From assembly GCA_001051155.2 (NCBI GenBank), contig JYIP02000002.1:317583-381582 (forward strand): a stretch of DNA of 64,000 bases. The letters are read 5' to 3'. This DNA comes from Chrysoporthe austroafricana (Eukaryota; Ascomycota; Sordariomycetes; Diaporthales; Cryphonectriaceae). Below the pieces are notes generated by a model, which made no database searches, was not told the DNA's origin, and worked only from the letters and a program-made list of their open reading frames with translations. This document shows, piece by piece, positions 1-10,153 of this stretch; position 1 is the stretch's first letter, and every line of letters starts with the position of its first letter. A program made the position numbers and the translations under genes.

Positions 1-2
1 AG

Positions 3-122
3 TGTCGCAGCCAGGCCCCAAGTTTATCAGAGGACATTTTCGAGATCGTTGATCAGGGCGTGCGAAACGTGCTGGAGCCCGCGAGAAGGACGGGGGTGCA
101 TCGGCCCAAGTACGGTTTCTGA
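3..122 (+). CDS. 3' end of an unidentified protein-coding gene
   Basis: Reading frame 3 is open from the window edge to a TGA at 120-122 and gives about 39 residues ending in RTGVHRPKYGF. The segment is charged, has normal codon composition and looks like a conserved C-terminus; the other two frames do not look coding. I do not recognise the family. The 5' part, and any intron boundary near the edge, lies outside the window. Confidence 0.35.
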   Translation, partial: CRSQAPSLSEDIFEIVDQGVRNVLEPARRTGVHRPKYGF

Positions 123-652
123 TTCGGCATGTTCATGATGGGCGTTGTGCTAGGATTGGAGAAAAGCTGGAGGTGTGGAGATTGTTATTCTTGTTTCACT
201 AATTTATGGTATGGCGTCATGGCGCGACAAAGGCAAGGGTTGATATGGGCATGGGCCTCAGTGCCACGTGACCGACATCAGAGTGAAGGGACACTCAGTG
301 CGGGGAAGGCTGTGGATTGCAAAAGGACTTGTCAATTATGATGGTTATGGGCTTGCAGGGGGGGGGGGCAATTCACAAGACTATCAAGTAGGTAGCATTT
401 TGTACTCCAGGACGATGTCTGATTATCTCAGGAGTGACCTTCCCGACCAACGTGAGATTCTTCATGCCTGGCCCGATCCGTCCACTTCCGCCTCGCCCTC
501 CCTTCTGGATAATTACGACAGGAGCCGTTACGAGACCTGGGCAGGGAGAAGACATCCCAAGCGGCAACTCTCGCCCTCTGCTGGTCGATCTACTCGTACA
601 GAAGGGTAGTTGATTCTTGTGCACTGGCGTAGGCTAACTAGTACATAGAGAC
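123..652. other. intergenic, no gene seen
   Basis: About 530 bp between the edge gene and the 3' end of the convergent aldo-keto reductase remnant. It has a G-run at 359-367. Short overlapping ORFs on both strands have no recognisable motifs. Confidence 0.5.
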
Positions 653-2031
653 CTAGATACCATAGTACGGGGGTGCCTCGTCCCCAAGTTGTCCGAACAC
701 GCCGTCCATGATGCGCAGCACTTCCTCGGGCAGGGGCCCTTCGTCGATCAGATTCAGGTTCGAGGACAGCAGCGCTGCGCTGGATGCCCCGATGATCACG
801 GCATCTCCTTTCTCGGGTTTGAGGTGGCTGTGATGGACAACCCATCGAAGAGCTGCTGCGTGGGCGTCGATTCCGTGCTCGGCCGTCGAGGCCATCACCC
901 GGTCCACAGCCGCCATGATGTTCGGCTTTGCGAACATGCCGGTGTATATCTTTCCTACGATGTGCTAACTCGCGGGGAGTCGACGGTCAACACGTGTCCG
1001 ACATGCTCACAGCCTCTGCTGAGGATGACGGGGTACAGGTCTTGGAGAGTCTGGTGGCTTACGGAAGAGTCGAATCGACCAGCAGGCCGCGCCATCTTGT
1101 GATTGCCCGCAAATACGCCCGCTGCGGAAGAACCGTAAGCATGGTACGATAATCCGTGCTTCCTCAGGACGGGAAAAAGCTCCTCCTCAGTACCCCTGGC
1201 GAGGACGTTGTAATGCCCCTCGTAGACGCTGGGCGGCACAAATCCCCTCTCGCTGCAGATCGCGACCATCCTCTCCACGTCCTCCACCCGGAAGTTCGAC
1301 ACGCCCCAGCGCTGGAACTTGCCCTCCTGGTAGAGCTGGTTGATGGCCTCGCAAGTCTCCTCGAGGGGGGTCTCGCGATCCGGGAGATGCAGGGAGAGCA
1401 CGTCGATCCTGACACCGGCTGGAAGCTTGAGGTCCGCGATAGAGCCGTCGATACTCTCGCGGATGTTCGGTCCTGTGTTGAATGGGCCATTCTGGCCAAA
1501 GAAGTGTTGGACCTTCGTGTTGATGGCGAACCGGGCTGCTGCGCCCACAGTGCCGAGGCGCTGCTCACACGTCGTAGGCGCCTGGGGTGGGTACTGCCTA
1601 GCTGTATCACTTCGGACGGTATGATATTAGCTTTGAGTTTGCGGGTCCGACGTTGGAAGCAGCCTGCATAGGCCTGATCACCCCCTTCTTGAGAGCTGCG
1701 ACACCGAGAGGAAGGGCTCAGGTTGGCATCGAGATCTGGCCAGCAGCCTCTCGGTACACCACGTCGCGGGCCATACTTAGGAGGTTCCGAGTCAGAGGCG
1801 AAGGTAGCACCTAGTGGCCCGCGGAAGACGAAGAGCGACAGTGAAAAATATCGGCTTCTGATAAATTACGGTTGGGGAACATATATGTGCCGTCCACCGT
1901 GGTCGTAAAAGACGTCGAGATAAGGCGTTGATCTCTTCAGGTGTGTCAAATTTCACCATGTGGTCTCTGCTGCGGTCGCCAATCTGGAACGACCCCAGAA
2001 TTCTCCTCAGAGGCTTTGAGGTCGACATCAT
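653..2031 (-). pseudogene. AKR7-type aldo-keto reductase, frameshifted near its 5' end
   Basis: Family role: NADPH-dependent reduction of aldehydes or ketones by a TIM barrel of the aflatoxin-aldehyde-reductase (AKR7) group. In minus orientation a first exon begins at ATG 2031 (RRILGSFQIGDRSRDH, then DTPEEINAL). The barrel continues with DTARQYPP (catalytic Asp and Tyr), FAINTKV (Lys) and LSLHLPD (His) between about 1607 and 1430, then QEGKFQRWGVSNF. A phase-0 intron at 965-1062 (98 nt, GTAAGC..TTAG) joins FDSS to HIVGKIYTGMF. The C-terminus is YYGI, stop 653-655. Break: after EEINAL one extra base at 1920 moves LDVFYDHGG into another frame. In addition about 275 bp (about 1608-1882) lie between RHI and DTAR, with no splice pair that keeps frame. 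The downstream two-thirds is intact. A sequencing error plus an unusual intron is the alternative to a true pseudogene. Confidence 0.6.
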
Positions 2032-3044
2032 AGCCCGCTTTCAGGGAGGACAAGAAGCAGGATGAGAGGATTTGGGTAACGGACGCCGTGGGCAAGTAAG
2101 TGACTGAGGCCTCGATTCTCCGGTAAGATAGGTTATGAATAGCTAGGGCCGGGCGCCAGTCCATTCTCCGCTAGTGTTCCAAGGCCTCTATGCTGCCTAG
2201 GTATGTATGTACTTATCTAGTCTCAGGGCCAGACAGGCTGCTTTTATGTAATGCGTCCGAAGGAGCGGGGGCGCCTGATCCCATTCCTGCTTCGTGGTCC
2301 TTCAGGCCGACCTGGGTTGATTTCAAATGAGATCCCTTTTAGTCAGCATGAATGCCAGGGGCGGATGGTTATTCGCCCCGCCTACGTATACGGATAGAAG
2401 AATGATATTGCGAGAGGTATGGGGCCCAATCAAGCCCTGCCTCCCCGGCGTACGTAATTGTGGCGGGCAACTCCCTCCGCTGGGCCCTACCGAGTAATTA
2501 CCTTTCAAATGCAGGTTTTGGTCGGTCGCGCAGGGGCTCAGCACTGGGTAGTTGTCATCGTGGCACGAGATGACTCGTTTCGTTCTGGGGAGAAAAACAA
2601 GACGTCCATCGCCATCTGAGGGGAAGTCAATATAGGTCCTGCGCCTAGTGTCGATGCCCACCAGAAAATAACAAGGACCGTGTCGCGCATGGTGTCTCCA
2701 GCGGTAGTATCGCGACAGCGTGACTGCCTGGAGGACAACAAGCGAATGTCTGAGACAGGAGGAGCAGATAGCGGCAGCTCCGTCACGCTTGAGGCGAGAC
2801 ATCTGCCCACCACCAAAATAAAAATAAAAAAAAAGAAAAAGAAAAGAAAAAAAAGGAGGCTCGCCGTCTACACTGGCTGGGTGAGTTCGTGATACCGACG
2901 CGGCGGTCGCTCAGCAGGGGGCGGTGGACCGCTGCCCCCGTGGCCAATCGCTGTGTCCAGTACCCTGCGCCGCGGTGCTGTGTATGCGCTACGGCTATAG
3001 CATGTACCTGCGCCCTGAACGCCCAGCTAGGCGCACGTGGGCCT
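2032..3044. other. intergenic, no supported gene
   Basis: Overlapping minus-strand ORFs of 159 and 92 codons (2323-2802, 2538-2816) share the same DNA in two frames, show no family motif and are not claimed. The stretch includes an A-rich tract at 2815-2856. Confidence 0.4.
2815..2856. repeat. A-rich low-complexity tract
   Basis: A run of A with sparse T or G interruptions (TAAAAA-like units then GAAAAA-like units). It resembles the tract at 7452-7555. It could be a retroposon tail, but no body was found beside it. Confidence 0.6.
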
Positions 3045-3100
3045 CCGCTGCAACCTCGAGCTGCCCAATCAGGTCCGCTGCAGCCTGAAGCTGCCCAATC
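3045..3100 (+). repeat. two 26-bp direct repeats, each ending in a CCAAT box
   Basis: CCGCTGCA..CTGCCCAATC occurs at 3045-3070 and again at 3075-3100 with three mismatches. Each copy ends in GCCCAATC, a CCAAT-box-type site. A CACGTG E-box lies just upstream (3034-3039). The pair is about 560-620 bp upstream of the SulP start codon and is a candidate regulatory site; function is inferred from position and motif only. Confidence 0.35.
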
Positions 3101-3249
3101 GCCGCAGACCTGAATCCAACCCGGCGTGCCAGGCTGCTGCTACCGTACCAGCAGTGCGACTGCAGGTGCGTACCAGCGGGTGATGCATGTACCTGTATGC
3201 CTGTACGCGCGGTACTTGGTACCGCGGTGCTCCGTACACGGCAAGGATT

Positions 3250-3494
3250 GCTTGCTGCATTGGACTTCTTTTTTTTTTTTGTCTCTCTTCCTGGTAAACA
3301 ATTCCCATTCTCCTCCGTCGCCCCCTCACCTTCGTTCCCACATCTCACATCCCGCATCCCGCATCCCACTTCTCACTTCTCAGGTCTTGTCGCACGCAGT
3401 CCCTCCCTGTCCTGCCGCACGCCTCTCTCTGGGCTGCAATACTGTTGTCGGCCCGAGCCAGACACCAGAGCTCGATCGAGGGATTGGGCGGGCC

Positions 3495-3527
<33 letters not shown>

Positions 3528-3662
3528 CTCGCCGCTTCTTATCATCCGCTCGACGTCGCGCTCAGGTGCCGTGCCGGTGCAGTACCGCCCCGCCCACCAA
3601 CACCTCCAGCAGTGAAGTCCTGATATGGGCCACACTCGATCGTGACGGTCGATCTTCCTAGC
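3250..3662 (+). promoter_or_regulatory. pyrimidine-rich promoter / 5' leader of the SulP gene
   Basis: The stretch is strongly C/T-rich, with a T run at 3268-3280 and repeated CATCCCGCATCCC and CACTTCTCA blocks to about 3380. Such tracts are typical of core promoters of well-expressed ascomycete genes. A 9-nt tandem repeat (CGCCATCGT, about four units, 3495-3530) follows. The first in-frame ATG in good context is 3663; an upstream in-frame GTG at 3642 was not used as a start. Confidence 0.45.
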
Positions 3663-6313
3663 ATGGCCTCCGTCCCTGACGGCAAGTCTAACTCCCACGC
3701 CCCCTCGACCCCGAGCGGCCTGCGCCAGAGCTACACCGCGAGCCCGGACTCGTCCTCCGACGACGCAGGGTCCGCCGCGCAGTCCGCCCTAGACGGCCAT
3801 CGCAACCACACCCAGGCTGCATCCAACCCTCCGAACCGCAGCAGGGTTCCTTCGGAGGCGACCGCCCTGCTTGGCGACGCCTTCTATCGCGACCACGCGC
3901 ACGAGGGGCCTTGCGATCACGGCACCTTCTCTCCCCGCCCTATCAGCCCCTCCACCAACTATGCCCGCTCTAACGACGCCTCCCGCATCGCCTCTCGCGC
4001 CGCCTCCCCCGGTGCTTCCTCCGAGAGCTCCCTGCCCATCATAGATAGTGTCGTGGCTTATGTCTCCGCAAAGGGCGCGTCGGACTGGCGGAGTCGCTGG
4101 GCCAAGACAATGAAGAGCAAGACCATGAGCCGGTCCAGCGAGCTGGCCGAGAGGCATGGTGTCAAGGACAGCGCCTACATGTGCGTCTCTCTTCCCCGGC
4201 CTCCCCACCCCCCGTCATCATCACCGGGCCCGGTCTGAGGGGGCGTGACGGCGTGGCTGACGTGCGGCATCTCTTAGGTACCTCTCCTACTATCTGCCGT
4301 GTCTCATCTGGATGCGCGAGTACAGGCTCTCCTTCCTCAAGGGCGACTTCATCGCTGCTCTGACCATTGCCGGCATGTATCTGCCCATGGCGCTCTCCCT
4401 CGCTGACAACCTTGCCCACGTGCCGCCCATCAACGGCCTCTATGCCTTCGTCTTCAACCCCTTTTGCTACGCTCTGCTCGGCAGCGCCCCCCAGATGATC
4501 CTCGGCCCCGAGGCCCCGGGATCGCTGCTCGTCGGCAGTGTCGTCAAGGGGAGCGTGGACAGGGGCCGAGGCGCAGAAGACGATGCCATCATGCATGCCA
4601 AGATCTGTGGTGTCATCGCGGGCACTGCCGGCGCCACCATCCTCTTGTCGGGACTCTTCCGCCTCGGCTTCCTCGACAGCGTTCTCTCCAAGCCTTTTCT
4701 GCGTGGTTTCATCTCCGCCATCGGCTTTGTCATCTTTGTCGAGCAGCTCCTGCCCGAGCTGGGCCTCGCCAGTCTCGCCGCCGACCAGGTCGGGCACGGC
4801 AGCTCTATGGACAAACTGGGCTTCATCTTTAGCCATCTTGCTGACGTCCACGTCCTGACCGCCGCCATCGCCGCGACTAGCTTCGTCATTGTTATGACGT
4901 GCAGGTAAGCTCGGTTCTGTATTAGCTCATAGTAACGATGATGGGTCGCGATAATAGTTGACACCGCGACTGACTGACCAACCGCAGGGAGATGAAGCGT
5001 CGGCTTCAGCCCCGCTATCCCAGCGTGGCCTACATTCCCGACCGCCTCGTCGTCGTCGTCCTGTCCGCGATACTGTGCTATTATCTAGAGTGGGAGAAGC
5101 ATGGTGTTGCCATCATGGGTGATATCAAGGCGGCGTCTGGCCACGTATTCACCTTCCGCTGGTCCTTTCAGCTCTCTCACATGACCCATATCCGGGACGC
5201 CATGGGGACCTCGTTCTTGATCGCTCTGCTTGGTTTTTTTGAGTCGTCCGTGGCTGCCAAGAGCCTAGGCCCTAGCAAAGATCTCCCTGGTATCCAATTA
5301 AGCCCTAACCGGGAGCTCGTGGCGCTGGGTATGGCGAACCTCGTAGGCTCCTGCTTCATGAGCATGCCAGCCTTCGGGGGTTATGGCAGGAGCAAGGTCA
5401 ACAAGCAGACGGGCGGGAAGACGCCCCTGAGCTCGGTGTTCTTGAGTAGCTTGGCCGTTATCACCATCTTCTTCATACTGCCATATTTTTACTATCTACC
5501 GGTTGGTCTCCTTCAACGTTCGCATGCAGAATACCGGGAAATAGGGGCTGACGCAGACAGAAACCTGTCCTCTCCTCCCTCATTACGGTCGTCGCCTGGT
5601 CCCTGGTTGAGGAGGCCCCTCACGATGTGGCCTTCTTCTTCCGTATTGGCGCGTGGCCCGAACTTGCGCTCATGTTTGTGATTGTGATGACGACAATCTT
5701 CTACTCCCTCAATCTGGGAATTGCAGTGGGTATCGGCCTTTCCCTGCTCCAAGTGATCCGCCACGCGACACGCCCACGAATCCAGATCCTGGGTCGCATC
5801 CCTGGCACGCAGCGATTCGAAAATGCAGAGACCAACCCGGAGCGCCTCGAGTTCATCGAGGGCTGCCTGATTGTCAAAATCCCGGAGCCGCTCACGTTCG
5901 CTAATACCGGCGAGCTGAAGACACGGCTCAGGCGGTTGGAGATGTATGGCACAGGCAAGGCACATCCTGCGCTGCCCCGGCTGCGGCACGAGGACTCAAA
6001 CAAGAACGTCATCTTCGACATTCATGGCGTAACATCGCTCGACGGGTCTGGGACGATGGTGCTGGAGGAGATCGTGCGCACGTACCGGGAGCGTGGTGTG
6101 CGGGTTTTCTTTAGCCGGTGTCCGGGGCGGGACAGCAAGGTCTGGGCGCTTATGGCGCGCAGCGGGATTGTGGCGCTGGTAGGCGGGGAGGAACATTTTG
6201 TCGACGACGTGCAAGATGCACTCAAGATGACAGAGGTGGAAGACGGAGGGGAGAGTGTGATTGCTGGCGAGAGAGGGAGAACGATGGCAGAGAATGAGGC
6301 TACCGCCGATTAA
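3663..6313 (+). CDS. SulP/SLC26-family anion transporter with STAS domain
   Basis: Membrane transporter of the SulP family (sulfate or other anions). The four exons 3663-4180, 4278-4904, 4988-5501 and 5561-6313 give 803 aa. Introns are 97, 83 and 59 nt, all GT..AG and frame-keeping (the joins rebuild YMYLSYYLP, TCREMKRR and YYLPKPVLSS). Residues 1-172 are Ser/Pro-rich and probably cytosolic and disordered. A transmembrane core follows from about 175 to 620 and contains the SulP signatures SFLKGDFIAALTIAG, LAHVPPINGLYAFV and ILGPEAPGSLLVG. A C-terminal STAS domain runs from about 635 to 780 (NVIFDIHGVTSLDGSGTMVL). The long N-terminus and the LADNLAHVPPINGLY motif look closer to the yeast vacuolar YGR125W (Vsb1) type than to plasma-membrane sulfate permeases; this is from memory and leaves the substrate open. 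Not part of the biosynthetic cluster. Confidence 0.93.
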
Positions 6314-7451
6314 GCACCTCCCGAGATGGAGACACAGGAGAGACTGGATGAGACAAGATCTAGATGGCTAAAATGGTTGGATGACATTGGACCCCAAGGT
6401 GTCGCATGGGTGGCATAGCGTCTTGCATGATTAGAGCGTATCACGGGAAGTTTTCTTGCACAGAGAGCGTCGGCGTTTTGATCACATATCACAGCTGCAA
6501 ATTTGGGTTCTATAGAATGCGACACAGGTGCAAGTGTTTCTCCCCCGTCGTGCTATGTGAGCTTGGGTGATGGCATAAGACGAAGCAGTGGACATGTTAT
6601 GAAGTCTGACGAATCAGTACTCTAAATCGTCAGTGGGTCGCCACCAACCGTTTCATAAGGAGCATTTCCTACATCGCTTCTAAAGCCTCTCTTCCATGTG
6701 ATTCTCAAAACTCATGTTGTTGCCAACAAGGTTGTCAAGACTCTTACACGATGCTCCAATATCCAACTTCTCAATGAAATATCGCAACTAACACAGACAA
6801 GCCCCGCGGGTTTAGAGAAAGGGTGAGCTATTACTTGTCGCCGGCGACCCATAACAAATCCGTCTTCCAGACTGCGCTCGCCTGTGTCAAAATCTGGCAT
6901 TATCGGTCGGCCTCCGGGGACCTCGAGGCTAGTCCTCTCCGTTGTGTCCACCCGCACTCTGTCCAAGTCATCCCTCCGACTAGTGTGCGGTCGCAGTTCG
7001 TTATTGCTTGGCAAATGCATGTCTGCTCAGGTGGCTTCGAGTTGTCGAAGTCTGTTCCATGCAAGGGCTGGGGTAAGTACTGATTATTAGGATGTTCAAC
7101 ACAATGGGGTGTCTACGATGGTCTCTCATACGTGAGGATTCCGCCGTCCGCCTGGGCACGTGGCGACGGGCTAAGGGGCTCGCCTATTCACTTCTCAGGT
7201 CGAAAGAAGGTATAAGCAAGCTTTCTCACAGCCTGAAAATGCTCAGAGTAGGCTTTAGCCTTATGTATCCCCAGACGACATGCTTCAAAAATGAAATGGA
7301 GCAGGCTGTTTCTGGTACAGCAATACCCTTATAATCGCACCATAGATCGCATAGAAGGGTCGTCAGGGTGGCGAGAACTTAGCAATCTGGCAGACGACCT
7401 ACCAAACCCAACTACACCTGCCACCGCCGACAGCACGATTCAACGTCTACC
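6314..7451. other. intergenic, no supported gene
   Basis: About 1.1 kb downstream of the transporter. ORFs of 60-102 codons occur on both strands (for example 6712-7020 minus, 7092-7334 plus) but overlap one another and show no motif, signal peptide or family resemblance. Confidence 0.4.
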
Positions 7452-7555
7452 AAAAAAATAAAAATAAAAATAAAAATAAAAAAAAAAAAGAAGGAAGGAA
7501 AGAAAGGAACGAAAAAGAAAGGGAAAAAAAAAGAAAAGAAAGGAAGAAGAAAAAG
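7452..7555. repeat. purine tract, TAAAA units then GGAA/GAAA
   Basis: Four to five TAAAA units are followed by about 70 bp of pure A/G (AAGGAAGGAAAG type). On the minus strand this is an oligo-T/C stretch. Its first T-runs, just past the tRNA 3' end, would serve as the RNA polymerase III terminator of that gene. Confidence 0.6.
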
Positions 7556-7577
7556 CATCAAAAAGGAAAATATAGTG

Positions 7578-7671
7578 CTCTCCCACCGGGAATTGGACCC
7601 GGGTCTCAAGCGAGCTGTGATTACGTAATCATCATGACAAGCTTGGATACTTACTACTATACTACGGAAGA
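7578..7671 (-). tRNA. tRNA-Asp (anticodon GTC) with intron
   Basis: The minus strand folds as a cloverleaf: 7-bp acceptor stem TCTTCCG/TGGGAGA (two G-T pairs), D-stem GTAT/GTAT, anticodon stem CAAGC/GCTTG with loop TTGTCA..C, T-stem CCGGG/CCCGG and discriminator G. The anticodon GTC reads Asp. A 22-nt intron lies one base 3' of the anticodon, the canonical place. The mature length is 72 nt. The T-loop is TCCAATT, so the usual T at position 55 is C, and the D-stem is weak; a decayed or divergent copy is possible. Oligo-T follows within about 15 nt on the minus strand, as needed for Pol III termination. Confidence 0.75.
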
Positions 7672-8984
7672 CTTGTTAATTAAATCGCCGCTGCGAACTC
7701 CACTGTATGTACGCATCTTGTCACAACTGATAGCGTCCCTCCCCTAGAACCTCCAACCAAACCAAGTACCCCTTAACAAAGTAAGATCTGTCGATTATTC
7801 CTATGAGTGACATGTAAATGTTAAAGATATAGATTGCTGCTTGGTGACGATGCACGGCACATCAGCCGGAATTTGGAGTGAGTATTATGAAGCACAGCAG
7901 ACTAGAAAGGGCCGGTGACTAGGATTGCCTTCGGCCTCATTCCGCCTCCCTTCAGTCACGACTAGAGCCATGAGAGGAAACACGATGATTATATTCTGTC
8001 CTAGATACAAAACCACGCCCTTTGACCACCAGGAAGAGTGTAATAGGATGCAACGCTCTAAGACTGGCAGGAACAGATACGGCCGACAGAGACCCTGCTT
8101 ATCTAAGCTTATAGCAGGCGAACATACAATCCCGATCCTTTCATCCTCATCGGCGCATCCTCCTCTTCGACTAGCATACCTTGGACAGGTAGCACCATCA
8201 AGGCGCTTGATCTTGAGTCCTTCGATAAGCTCACGAGCATTTAGAACCTCTACAGACCACCCGGCCCCCGGCAATACTCGTATAGTGATCACATCGGACG
8301 GTTCCATCAATCTGGCAGAACGATCTATTTACTTTGCCTGGGGAGCAAGTAAATCCAGTCCCGAATAGAACTATGATGATCGGACTGGACAATACTAGCA
8401 AGCTAAGCCGCGAAGGCCAGCTGCCGGATGTAAATTGGCGCAAGAGCAATATCCTCGCTTGCGAAATCAGTCTAATTGCTTATATTCGAGCTTCTGAGAC
8501 TCGGAATATTGTTATGTAATACATCTCGAACGAAAGATAGACTTGTATTTGACCGATTTACTCGGAGTGCTAGAGTACAACGTTATTCACATACTCTAGC
8601 TAACACGGTGCGATTAATATATTATCTAGGTTTCAGCAGTAAGAAATAATGCGAAAATACCTTACTATCTAATTCCACTTTTCTTTATTGCGCTCCTATA
8701 TTCGGACTATAAGCAGTAATATCAAAACAATGATATTATATCAATTAGAGACTCAACCATTCCAGATTATTAAAGGTGCAAAGCCGGCTCCCTTAAACAG
8801 AATATTCTGTTAGTCTCAAATGTTATATAAAATAATACATTTAAGTTTTTGACTCGATTATTTATATATATAATAATAAATTAATAATATAGGTATTTTA
8901 CAACTTTTGTCGTGGGGAACAGGGATTCTGGTTCTAACCCTGGCCTAATTTAACATCTATGCCATTTTTCAAACCTTGATTAAA
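7672..8984. other. intergenic, falling GC towards the transposon block
   Basis: A 141-codon minus ORF (7885-8310) and a 147-codon plus ORF (7925-8368) overlap almost completely; neither is recognisable. GC falls from about 8,500 onward. This is the left flank of the large insertion and should join directly to 40,088 in an empty allele. Confidence 0.45.
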
Positions 8985-8989
8985 GTCCC
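8985..8989. repeat. target-site duplication GTCCC, left copy
   Basis: GTCCC directly precedes the TG of the LTR at 8990. The identical pentamer follows the CA end of the LTR fragment at 40082 (40083-40087). The two sites bracket a block of 31,093 bp. Confidence 0.85.
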
Positions 8990-9464
8990 TGTAATAAAAC
9001 CCTAAGTAGCACAAGTACCTAATACGTCAGAGGTTTATGCTAGGCAAGGGTAGTATGCAATATAATCTACCTGTATACGGAAATACAGTTTTAAGGGATT
9101 GGAAATGTTATTAAGTATTTATTATCCGTATTGGATATTCTTCTGAAAGTAATACTTGGAAGAATATTTAGATTAATAATTAAAGAGTAATTATAAGATC
9201 TATTTAATAGTAAAAAAGTTCTATTCTTATATATTTAGCTTTTTAGTCCTAATTACTTTAATTATTGTAATTTTTATAATTTAATTATTTCGATTACTGT
9301 AATTCTAGTAATTAATCTTAACCTTTGATTATATAATTCCGAATGCCTAGCATTCTTATATAAAAGTATTTCTTATTTCGGATATTAAATCCGGGCTATA
9401 TTAATTCTGGATTTACCGATCCGGCTTATTCTTATAACCTGAACTTATTTATTGGTTTATAATA
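8990..9464 (-). repeat. left LTR of the outermost family A element
   Basis: Starts TGTAAT and ends TTTATAATA (RIP-altered TAACA). It aligns end to end with the 498-bp LTRs at 9563 and 16626 (shared blocks AGGTTTATGCTAGGCAAGGG and ATTATATAAT). Its last 199 bp (9266-9464) match 39884-40082 without length change. It is strongly AT-shifted compared with 39884-40082. Confidence 0.85.
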
Positions 9465-9562
9465 TTATTTCTTTTCTTATAACTTTTATCCTTAAAGATT
9501 TTCCGTAAATAGTTCTGCTTAATATTTTTATTTTAGCTTATGCTTTCCTAATTTAATAATAG
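9465..9562. other. leader between outer LTR and its Cys-rich ORF, cut by insertion
   Basis: Aligns with 10061-10153 of the intact A copy (TTATTTCTTTTCTTATAA versus TTATTTCCTTTCTTGTAA). It ends at the AATAG target site of the nested A copy, near where the ORF start codon should be. Confidence 0.65.
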
Positions 9563-10060
9563 TGTAATGAGCACCCGAGTAGCACGAGTACTTGGTACGT
9601 CAAAGGTTTATGCTAGGCAAGGGTGGTATACAGTATAATCTTCCTGCATACGGAAATGTAGTTCTGAAAATATCCGGGGTTCGCTAAGTATTCACTATCC
9701 GTATTAGATACTTCTCTGAGAGTAGTATTTAGAGAAATACTTAGATTGACGACTGAAGAGTAACTATGAAATCTATCGAACAGTAGGAAATGTCCAATCT
9801 TATATATTCAGCTCTTCCGTCCTGGATCGTGGAATCGCCGAGCGATTCTAGCGATTCAGTCGTTTCAATCATTTCAATCGCTCAGCAATCCTGGCGATTG
9901 TAGCTTGGAACCCTAATCTTTTGATTATATAATCCGGGATGATTACGCATCCTTATATAAGTAGGTTCCTTGCGTCGGATGTTGGATCCGTGCTACGTTA
10001 TTCCTGGATCTACTGATCCGGTTTGTTCCTATAACCTGAACCGTTCGTTAGTTTATAACA
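9563..10060 (-). repeat. 3' LTR of the complete family A element
   Basis: 498 bp, TGTAATGAGCACC..TTTATAACA on the plus strand. It differs from 16626-17123 nearly only by transitions. The Cys-rich ORF at 10154 starts 94 bp outside it, reading away from it on the plus strand. Confidence 0.92.
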
Positions 10061-10077
10061 TTATTTCCTTTCTTGTA
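10061..10077 (-). other. polypurine tract of the complete family A element
   Basis: On the minus strand this is a purine run (AAGAAAGGAAATAA) directly before the 3' LTR, the place where plus-strand DNA synthesis is primed in LTR retrotransposons. Confidence 0.6.
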
Positions 10078-10153
10078 ATCTTTATCCCTAAAGATTTTCT
10101 GTAAATAGTCCTGCCTGATATTCTTATTTCGGATCGTGCCTTCCTAATTCGTT

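Noticed and set aside
2323..2816. 159- and 92-codon minus-strand ORFs
   Set aside because: Two frames over the same DNA, odd composition (Arg/Ser/Cys-rich), no recognisable family.
2815..7555. The A-rich tracts at 2815-2856 and 7452-7555 as tails of LINE or SINE elements
   Set aside because: No RT body, internal Pol III boxes feeding into the tract, or target duplication found; the second tract is better explained as the terminator side of the tRNA gene.
7885..8368. Two long overlapping ORFs (141 aa minus, 147 aa plus)
   Set aside because: They share nearly the same DNA on opposite strands, show no motif in either, and have no splice or promoter support. I could not choose one.
8915..8960. 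T-arm-like sequence GGTTCTAACCC suggesting a second tRNA
   Set aside because: No acceptor, D-arm or anticodon arm can be folded around it.
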